Of a stretch of DNA of 64,000 bases, positions 57,982 to 64,000 are shown one piece after another. This DNA is from Albibacillus kandeliae (lineage in GTDB: Bacteria > Pseudomonadota > Alphaproteobacteria > Rhodobacterales > Rhodobacteraceae), in the NCBI RefSeq assembly GCF_003116585.1, contig NZ_QEHM01000001.1, positions 868,001 through 932,000 of the forward strand, written 5' to 3'. The position numbers and the translations under genes were made by a program. Below the pieces are notes generated by a model, which searched no databases, was not told where the DNA came from, and saw nothing but the letters and a program-made list of their open reading frames with translations. How positions within the stretch are numbered: the first letter of the stretch is position 1; each line of letters begins with the position of its first letter.

Positions 57982-58671
57982 ATGACTGCAAACCAACCCA
58001 CCGTACTGGTCGTCGAGGACGAACCGGCGCAGCGCGAGGTGCTGGCCTACAACCTGGAAGCCGAAGGCTTCCGGGTGCTCAAGGCCGAGACCGGCGATGA
58101 AGCGCTGCTGCTGGTCGACGAGGACATGCCCGACATCATCGTGCTCGACTGGATGATGCCGGCCCTGTCCGGCATCGAGGTCTGCCGCCGTCTCAAGATG
58201 CGCCCCGAGACCCGCGGGATCCCGATCATCATGCTCTCAGCCCGGTCCGAGGAAGTCGACAAGGTGCGCGGGCTCGAAACCGGGGCCGACGACTACGTGG
58301 TCAAGCCCTACTCCGTCATCGAACTGATGGCGCGCGTGCGCTCGCAGCTGCGTCGGGTCCGCCCTGCCACCGTGGGCCTGCGGTTGGAGTACGACGATAT
58401 CGTTCTGGATGCCGAGACCCACAAGGTCAGCCGTTCGGACAAGCCGCTCAAGCTCGGTCCGACCGAGTTCCGCCTGCTGTCGACCTTCATGGAGAAACCG
58501 GGCCGGGTCTGGAGCCGCGAGCAACTGCTCGACCGGGTCTGGGGGCGTGACATCTATGTCGATACCCGCACCGTGGACGTCCATATCGGTCGCCTGCGCA
58601 AGTCGCTGACCCAGTACGGCGGCGAAGACCCGGTGCGCACCGTGCGCGGTGCGGGGTACGCGCTCGGCTAA
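57982..58671 (+). CDS. phoB: PhoB, response regulator
   Basis: A 229-residue OmpR/PhoB-type regulator. The receiver domain has phospho-acceptor D56 in IIVLDWMMPALSG, then LSAR and K in DDYVVKPYS. The winged-helix DNA-binding domain is at about 130-229 (LGPTEFRLLSTFMEKPGRVWSREQLLD, VDVHIGRLRKSL). It should bind the Pho boxes before pstS. It is last in the operon, ahead of a large inverted repeat. Confidence 0.96.
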   Translation: MTANQPTVLVVEDEPAQREVLAYNLEAEGFRVLKAETGDEALLLVDEDMPDIIVLDWMMPALSGIEVCRRLKMRPETRGIPIIMLSARSEEVDKVRGLETGADDYVVKPYSVIELMARVRSQLRRVRPATVGLRLEYDDIVLDAETHKVSRSDKPLKLGPTEFRLLSTFMEKPGRVWSREQLLDRVWGRDIYVDTRTVDVHIGRLRKSLTQYGGEDPVRTVRGAGYALG

Positions 58672-58695
58672 GGTCCGGGCTGTTGATGCGAGGAT

Positions 58696-58750
58696 GGGGG
58701 CAAACCCCATCCCGCGTCACAACGGAACCGGTCAGATGGGGTTTGCCCCC
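58696..58750. repeat. Nested inverted repeat after phoB
   Basis: Two perfect 16-base arms (58696-58711 and 58735-58750, GGGGGCAAACCCCATC and its complement) flank 23 bases. Each arm can also fold alone (GATGGGG-N5-CCCCATC in the left arm). It may act as a bidirectional terminator between phoB and the convergent SURF1-like gene, or be a dispersed intergenic repeat. Confidence 0.75.
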
Positions 58751-58798
58751 ACCCCACCAAGCTCAAAAGACAGAAGAAGCCGCGTGATGGCCGCTTAG

Positions 58799-59542
58799 TT
58801 ACTTGCGCCGCCATTCCACGCGGATGAACAGCCCCCAGGCCACCACGCACATCAGCGCCAGTGCCGCCCAGGTCAGGGCATAGCTCAGGTGAGCATTGCG
58901 GAAGGACACGACGGTCTGACCGCCAAGTGGCCAGGCACCGGCCGAATCCTCGTCGGCATCCACGAAATAGGGCGCAGCCTTTACCAGTCCAAGAGCCTGC
59001 GTGATCGAGCCGATGTCGCGGCGATACCAGAGCCGTTCGTCGGGGTTGTTCTTGCGGGAGAACAGCCAGCCCTTGCTTTCCGAAATGCGCAGCAGTCCGT
59101 TGACGGTCTGCGTGCCTTCGGGCGCGGGACGGGTTGCCGCATCCTTGAACTCTTCCGGCACCAGCCCTCGGTTGATCAGGATCACGGTGCCATCGTCGCG
59201 GTCCAGCGGCGTCAGGACCCAGTAGGCGGGACCATAGGCCGAAGGGGTATAGATCAGCACCTCTTCGTCGTTGCGGAAGGTGCCGGTCAGGCTCACGTGA
59301 CGGTATTCGTCCCGTTCCGCCGAAATGTCGGGCCACGCGCCGGGCCCGGGCGCGGCGACGGGGGCGGCATGCACCCGCTCATCCACCCGCTCGATCAGGT
59401 TCAGTTTCCAGTGCAGGCGCTTAACCTGCCAGACCCCGAGCGAGGTGAAGCCCGCCGCGCCGATCAGCGCGGCGAGCGTCACGACTGCAATCAGCAGCCA
59501 GCGACGGCGGGGCGCCATGTGGATACGCTCCGCCATGGCCAT
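58799..59542 (-). CDS. SURF1-family oxidase assembly protein
   Basis: A 247-residue protein with a membrane helix near each end (about 15-33 and 222-240) and the SURF1 signatures GVWQVKRLHWK, RDEYRHVSLTGTFRNDEE and VLINRGLVPEEF. SURF1 proteins help insert heme a or assemble terminal oxidases. It is the last gene of the cyo operon and overlaps cyoD, so it probably serves the quinol oxidase. Confidence 0.92.
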   Translation of the reverse strand: MAMAERIHMAPRRRWLLIAVVTLAALIGAAGFTSLGVWQVKRLHWKLNLIERVDERVHAAPVAAPGPGAWPDISAERDEYRHVSLTGTFRNDEEVLIYTPSAYGPAYWVLTPLDRDDGTVILINRGLVPEEFKDAATRPAPEGTQTVNGLLRISESKGWLFSRKNNPDERLWYRRDIGSITQALGLVKAAPYFVDADEDSAGAWPLGGQTVVSFRNAHLSYALTWAALALMCVVAWGLFIRVEWRRK

Positions 59543-59946
59543 CAGTGATCCGTCCCGTGGGACGCATCGTGCGTCTGAACCGGCATGGCTTCGCCGCCCG
59601 ACATCTCGCTCATGTTGCCGGGGCTCATCGGCATCATGTTGGCGTTCATGTTGTGCATGACCCAGAGCGACCCAGCGAGCACGATGAGAAGGATCACCGC
59701 CGCGAGGATGGTCGCGGCCAGCGTCCAGCCACCTTCATTGCTGCTGTTCAGATGCAGGAAGTACACGAGATGGACGATGATCTGCACGGCACCGAGGCCC
59801 ATGATCAGGCCGATTGCCCATTCACGGGAGAGGTCGAACTCTCCCATGACGATGGCGAAGGGCACGACCGTCAGCAGAGCCGACAGGCCAAAGCCCGTCA
59901 TCAGCTTGCCCATGGTGCCGTGCGAGGAGTGGCTATGTGCGCTCAT
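59542..59946 (-). CDS. cyoD: CyoD, cytochrome o ubiquinol oxidase subunit IV
   Basis: A 134-residue three-helix subunit IV (helices at about 13-36, 43-65 and 76-98). The family segment GLGAVQIIVHLVYFLHLNSS is clear. The C-terminal 35 residues are rich in Met and His (MNANMMPMSPGNMSEMSGG...), which is longer than in enterobacterial CyoD and could bind copper. Coupled to cyoC and to the SURF1-like gene by overlapping codons. Confidence 0.93.
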   Translation of the reverse strand: MSAHSHSSHGTMGKLMTGFGLSALLTVVPFAIVMGEFDLSREWAIGLIMGLGAVQIIVHLVYFLHLNSSNEGGWTLAATILAAVILLIVLAGSLWVMHNMNANMMPMSPGNMSEMSGGEAMPVQTHDASHGTDH

Positions 59947-60575
59947 CAGATCAGCCTCACGAGATAGACGAAGGAGAACACCCCGATCCAGACGAGGTCG
60001 AGGAAGTGCCAGAACATGGACAGCGTCGAGAGGCGCTGCATGTTCGCCGGGATCAGGCCGCGCAGACGCAGCTGTACGATCAGCGTGACCAGCCAGATCA
60101 GGCCGCCGGTGACGTGGAGTCCGTGGGTCCCGACCAGCAGGAAGAAGGCCGAGAGGAAACCCGAGCGTTCCGGGCCCGCACCGATGTGGATCAGGTGACG
60201 GAACTCGTAGATCTCCATGCCGATGAACCCGAGGCCGAAGATGCCCGTGATCACCAGCCACAGGGTGGTGGCGTTCAGGTTGCCGCCCTCTGCCTTCAGC
60301 ATCGCAACACCGAAGGTGATGGAGGAGAACAGCAGCAGCGCGGTTTCGATGGCGACAAAGCCGGGCTCGAACAGGTCATGCGGGGCAGGGCCACCGGCAT
60401 AGTTGTAGCCCAGCACGGCATATGTGGCGAAGAGCGTCGCGAAGATGATGCAGTCGCTCATCAGGTAGATCCAGAACCCGATGGGCGTGGCGCTCTCGTG
60501 GTGGTGATCCGGGTGTGCGTCGGGGCCCGCGGGCCCCTCCACAACACCGGTCAGCGGGGTGTCGAGCATTGTCAT
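59946..60575 (-). CDS. cyoC: CyoC, cytochrome o ubiquinol oxidase subunit III
   Basis: A 209-residue five-helix subunit III. Signatures: [55 protein letters not shown] and [20 protein letters not shown]. The N-terminal 30 residues are a histidine-rich soluble tail. Start at 60575 overlaps the cyoB stop by four bases. Confidence 0.95.
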   Translation of the reverse strand: MTMLDTPLTGVVEGPAGPDAHPDHHHESATPIGFWIYLMSDCIIFATLFATYAVLGYNYAGGPAPHDLFEPGFVAIETALLLFSSITFGVAMLKAEGGNLNATTLWLVITGIFGLGFIGMEIYEFRHLIHIGAGPERSGFLSAFFLLVGTHGLHVTGGLIWLVTLIVQLRLRGLIPANMQRLSTLSMFWHFLDLVWIGVFSFVYLVRLI

Positions 60576-62569
60576 GCCGGTTCTCCCTTGCGCTCGGTGG
60601 CTGCGACGACGGATGCGGGGATCCAGTGGTCGCGGTCATAGTTGAAGGTATGGGCGATGGCGTAGCCGATGCAGCCCAGCAGCGAGATCGCCGCCAGCCA
60701 CCAGATGTACCAGACCATGGCGAAGCCAAAGACCAGTGCACCCGCCGCGAGCACGATGCCCGTCGAAGTGGAGTTCGGCATGTGGATCGGCTGGTAGTTC
60801 GTCGACCACTTGAAGCCGTTCTGCTTCATCCGCCACCACTCGTCACGGCCGTGAACCACGATGTTCTCGGGGAAGTTGTAGGGCGCCGGCGGCGACTGGG
60901 TCGCCCATTCCAGCGTCCGCGCATCCCAGGGATCGGGGCCGCAGGCCAGCTTCTTGCGGTTGATGATGGAGTAGGCGAAGTTGATGAAACCACAGGCGAT
61001 GCCGCAGGCGATCAGGACCGCGCCAAAGGCGGCGACCACGAAGTAGATCTGCCAGGCCTGATCCATGTAGGCGTTCAGACGGCGGGTCACGCCCATCAGT
61101 CCCAGTGCATAGAGCGGCATGAAGGCGAAGTAGAAGCCGACAAACCAGAACCAGAAGCTGCGGCGGCCCCACTTGTCGTCCAGCTTGAAGCCGAAGGCCT
61201 TGGGCCACCAGAAGGTGACGGCAGCATAGACCCCGAACACCACGCCGCCGATGATCACGTTATGGAAGTGCGCGATCAGGAACAGCGTGTTGTGCAGCTG
61301 GAAGTCAACCGGGGGAACGGCCAGCAGAACGCCGGTCATGCCACCGATGGTGAAGGTCACGATGAAACCGGTGGTCCAGAGCATCGGCACTTCGAACCGC
61401 ACGCGGCCCTTGTACATGGTGAACAGCCAGTTGAATATCTTCACGCCCGTGGGCACCGCGATGATCATCGTGGTGATGCCGAAGAAGGCGTTCACGTTGG
61501 CGCCGGAGCCCATGGTGAAGAAGTGGTGGAGCCACACGACGAAGCTCAGCACCATGATGCAGGCAGTCGCCCAGACCATCGTCTTGTACCCGAAGAGCGG
61601 CTTGCCCGAGAAGGTCGAGACGATCTCGGAGAACACGCCGAAGATCGGCAGGATCAGGATGTAGACTTCCGGGTGGCCCCAGATCCAGATCAGGTTGATG
61701 TACATCATCGAGTTCCCACCCATGTCGTTGGTGAAGAAGTGGAACCCGAGGTAGCGGTCGAGGGTGAGCATGGTCAGCGTCGCGGTCAGGACCGGGAACG
61801 CCGCAACAATCAGCACGTTGGTGCAGAGCGTCGTCCAGGTGAAGACCGGCATGTCGAACAGCTTCATGCCCTTGGCGCGCATCTTGAAGATGGTGGCGAT
61901 CAGGTTCACGCCCGAAAGCGTGGTGCCAACCCCGGCGATCTGCAGCGACCAGAGGTAATAGTCGACCCCGGGCCCGTGCGAGAACGCCGATCCGGAGAGT
62001 GGCGGGAAGGCCAGCCAACCGACGCGGGCGAACTCACCTATGAACAGCGAGACGTTGACCAGCAGCGCACCTGCCACCGTCATCCAGAACGAGAAGTTGT
62101 TCAGGAAGGGGAAGGCCACGTCGCGGGCACCGATCTGCTGCGGCATGACGTAGTTCATGATGCCGGTGACGAAAGCCATCGCCACGAAGAAGATCATGAT
62201 CACGCCGTGCGCGGTAAAGACCTGGTCGAAGTGGTGCGGGGGGAGGTAGCCCTCCGATCCGCCGGCGGCGAGCGCCTGTTGCGCGCGCATCATCAGGGCG
62301 TCCGCGAAACCGCGGATGAACATGACGAAGCCAAGGATCATGTACATGATCCCAATTTTCTTGTGGTCGACGCTGGTCAGCCAGTCACGCCACAGCGGGA
62401 CCCAGAGGCGGAAATAGGTCATCAGGGCGACAACCGCGATACCGCCGAGGACGATACCGGCGAAGGTGCCGACCAGAATGGGTTCGTGGTAGGGGATCCA
62501 GTCAAGCGTGAGACGGCCGAAAATCGGCGAGATCGTCTCGGGCGCCGTGAGTGCGGGTTCAGTTGCCAT
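60572..62569 (-). CDS. cyoB: CyoB, cytochrome o ubiquinol oxidase subunit I
   Basis: The 665-residue catalytic subunit of a heme-copper quinol oxidase (proton-pumping, reduces O2 to water). The heme and CuB ligands are visible in [11 protein letters not shown] (His), [18 protein letters not shown] (CuB His plus the cross-linked Tyr), WLHHFFTMG (CuB His pair) and [11 protein letters not shown] (heme His pair). The D-channel [16 protein letters not shown] motif is complete. The start at 62569 gives a normal length. Confidence 0.97.
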   Translation of the reverse strand: MATEPALTAPETISPIFGRLTLDWIPYHEPILVGTFAGIVLGGIAVVALMTYFRLWVPLWRDWLTSVDHKKIGIMYMILGFVMFIRGFADALMMRAQQALAAGGSEGYLPPHHFDQVFTAHGVIMIFFVAMAFVTGIMNYVMPQQIGARDVAFPFLNNFSFWMTVAGALLVNVSLFIGEFARVGWLAFPPLSGSAFSHGPGVDYYLWSLQIAGVGTTLSGVNLIATIFKMRAKGMKLFDMPVFTWTTLCTNVLIVAAFPVLTATLTMLTLDRYLGFHFFTNDMGGNSMMYINLIWIWGHPEVYILILPIFGVFSEIVSTFSGKPLFGYKTMVWATACIMVLSFVVWLHHFFTMGSGANVNAFFGITTMIIAVPTGVKIFNWLFTMYKGRVRFEVPMLWTTGFIVTFTIGGMTGVLLAVPPVDFQLHNTLFLIAHFHNVIIGGVVFGVYAAVTFWWPKAFGFKLDDKWGRRSFWFWFVGFYFAFMPLYALGLMGVTRRLNAYMDQAWQIYFVVAAFGAVLIACGIACGFINFAYSIINRKKLACGPDPWDARTLEWATQSPPAPYNFPENIVVHGRDEWWRMKQNGFKWSTNYQPIHMPNSTSTGIVLAAGALVFGFAMVWYIWWLAAISLLGCIGYAIAHTFNYDRDHWIPASVVAATERKGEPA

Positions 62570-63620
62570 TGGCAATGTCCTCGTCCTGGGCGAGTCGCAG
62601 CGGCGCGGCGCTCGCGTGGTCGTTGTCGTGAGTGGTGAGGCTCGCTTCGGGCCGCGGGAGCGGACGTCCGAACCCGTCGATGGCACGGTCCTGGTCGTAC
62701 TCGTACTTGTGCTCGTCGGCGATGCCTTCGAGGCCGCCGCCGCCCTGCTCGTCGATCATCATCATGTGATCCATGCAGACCTTGCCCTCTTCGACGCAGA
62801 GGCCGCGGATGCGGTCGAACAGACCGTCATCGACCTTGCCGAAGTAGCGGACCGGCTCGTTGAACGAGGGGGTTTCCACCTTGAGATAGTTGGCGCGGGT
62901 CAGGTCGTCGCTGCTCAGCTTGACCTTGGTCACCCAGCCTTCGAAATCATCCTCGCTCATCGAGATGGTATCGAAAGTCATGCCCGAGAAACCCGGCCCG
63001 GAGTAGTGGGCCGACCGGCCCGCGAACGTGCCGATCTCGTTGGCGACGAGGTGCAGTTTGGTCTCCATCCCGGCCATCGAGTAGATCATGCCGCCGAGGG
63101 CAGGCACCGAGAAGGTGTTCATGACAGTAGAAGAGGTCAGGCGCAGGTTGATCGGGCGCCCCTCGGGGATCGCCAGCTCGTTGATCGTCGCGATGCCCTG
63201 CTCGGGATAGATGAACAGCCATTTCCAGTCGAGCGAGACGGCTTCGACTTCGACCGGCTCGGCCGCGATATCCAGCGGGCGGTAGGGGTCGAGGCGATGG
63301 GTATAGACCCAGGTGAAGGCCCCCAGCGCGATGATGATCACGATGGGACCGCCCCAGACCATGTATTCGATCTTGTTCGAGTGGGCCCAGTCGGGGGCGT
63401 AGTCGCTCAGGTCCTTGCGGTCCGCGCGATAGCGCAGCGGGAACCACACGGCCATGACGAGGACCGGAATGATGACGATGAGCATGAGGAGTGTGGAGAT
63501 GACCAGCAGGTTGCGCTGCTGTTCACCAACCCATCCGGCGGGAGAAAGGATGTCGTAGTTGCAGCCCGAAAGGACTGCCACGACCCCCAGGAGAGCCGGG
63601 AGTTTGAGTTTATCTAGCAA
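62559..63620 (-). CDS. cyoA: CyoA, cytochrome o ubiquinol oxidase subunit II
   Basis: A lipoprotein subunit II of 353 residues. The signal ends in a lipobox VLSGC, two membrane helices follow (about 38-60 and 82-103), then a cupredoxin domain lacking the CuA ligands ([36 protein letters not shown]), as expected for a quinol oxidase. The TTG start at 63620 has a GAGG ribosome-binding site; a GTG at 63650 is the alternative. First gene of the operon; overlaps cyoB by 11 bases. Confidence 0.93.
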   Translation of the reverse strand: MLDKLKLPALLGVVAVLSGCNYDILSPAGWVGEQQRNLLVISTLLMLIVIIPVLVMAVWFPLRYRADRKDLSDYAPDWAHSNKIEYMVWGGPIVIIIALGAFTWVYTHRLDPYRPLDIAAEPVEVEAVSLDWKWLFIYPEQGIATINELAIPEGRPINLRLTSSTVMNTFSVPALGGMIYSMAGMETKLHLVANEIGTFAGRSAHYSGPGFSGMTFDTISMSEDDFEGWVTKVKLSSDDLTRANYLKVETPSFNEPVRYFGKVDDGLFDRIRGLCVEEGKVCMDHMMMIDEQGGGGLEGIADEHKYEYDQDRAIDGFGRPLPRPEASLTTHDNDHASAAPLRLAQDEDIANGN

Positions 63621-64000
63621 TGTTGCCTCGTGACTTCTTCCGGCCAGCACGGAGGGACGTGACTGACCTTCAAAAAATTCGGGCGCGGCGGGAGGAGTCG
63701 CGCCAGCGGATGCGCCCCGCGTTTACATGCGCTCAGCATGGAGCTGTATATGTCATTCCGTCGCATAGCTTTTTTCGGATCACCTCGCAGATGCAGCATG
63801 GAATCGCGGAGTGGAATCGCTGCGAGTGCAAAGGCGAATTGCTGCAGGTGCGATGGCGGAAGTCTTTGAAATTTCGATGCTTTGCGGGGCAGGGCAGGGG
63901 CCAAAACAGTGATTCCGCATAATCAATTTCAGGGCCGGAATCCGGATCGTTTCGGGCCGTTTCGGGTGCCATTCTGGCCGCTCCGCGCACCCTGTTTCAC
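63621..64000. other. Upstream region of the cyo operon and right window edge
   Basis: About 380 bases that should contain the cyo promoter on the minus strand. I see short AT-rich stretches but no clear promoter, repeat or gene. The last bases may begin another gene outside the window, but nothing supportable is visible. Confidence 0.4.

Noticed and set aside
60515-62638. 707-codon plus-strand open frame
   Set aside because: Antisense shadow of cyoB with repetitive His, Asp and Glu composition.

Overview
The window looks like chromosome of a marine alphaproteobacterium of the Rhodobacteraceae/Roseobacter group. The evidence is the high GC backbone, a suf operon of the alphaproteobacterial type, phoR-pstSCAB-phoU-phoB order, a class II DAHP synthase, an IalB-family protein, a Flp-type pilin and tandem small-RNA-like terminators with anti-Shine-Dalgarno segments. 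The genus cannot be named from this sequence.

Layout. 1-6.7 kb: Fe-S assembly operon sufB(partial)-x-ybjQ-like-x-sufC-sufD-yip1-yip1-sufS. 7.0-13.9 kb: an AT-richer integrated element next to tRNA-Arg(CCG), with a large serine integrase, a helicase-nuclease fusion that looks like a defence protein, and a SocAB-like type VI toxin-antitoxin pair. 13.95-18.4 kb: HlyD-type export pair, orphan Flp pilin, tRNA-Ser(CGA), two DUF2059 proteins. 18.4-27.4 kb: a MarR regulator divergent from an eight-gene catabolic operon (Rieske reductase, oxygenase alpha and beta, acyl-CoA ligase, thiolase-like protein without catalytic residues, DUF35-pseudoSDR fusion, cyclase-family hydrolase, SDR). This fits an iad-like indole-3-acetate (auxin) degradation pathway: dihydroxylation, diol oxidation, CoA ligation, retro-aldol cleavage to isatin plus acetyl-CoA, and isatin hydrolysis. 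27.4-37.8 kb: aroQ, a DUF882 protein, an L,D-transpeptidase, lpxD-acp-ketosynthase, an IalB-family protein, two candidate small RNAs, a HerA/DUF853 ATPase and a bifunctional PBP. 37.8-43.6 kb: a branched-chain amino acid type ABC transporter with a small periplasmic protein encoded inside the operon. 44.3-51.2 kb: GlxA-type regulator, DAHP synthase, PAS protein, YicC, gmk, gamma-carbonic-anhydrase-like protein, PLP trans-sulfuration enzyme. 51.2-58.7 kb: Pho system with a triple Pho box before pstS. 58.8-63.6 kb: bo3-type quinol oxidase cyoABCD plus a SURF1-like gene.

The most interesting parts are the complete iad-like operon with its predicted catalytically unusual aldolase complex, and the accessory element with a one-gene helicase-nuclease beside a SocAB-type module. 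Functional assignments rest on motifs and gene order read by eye; no database search was run.
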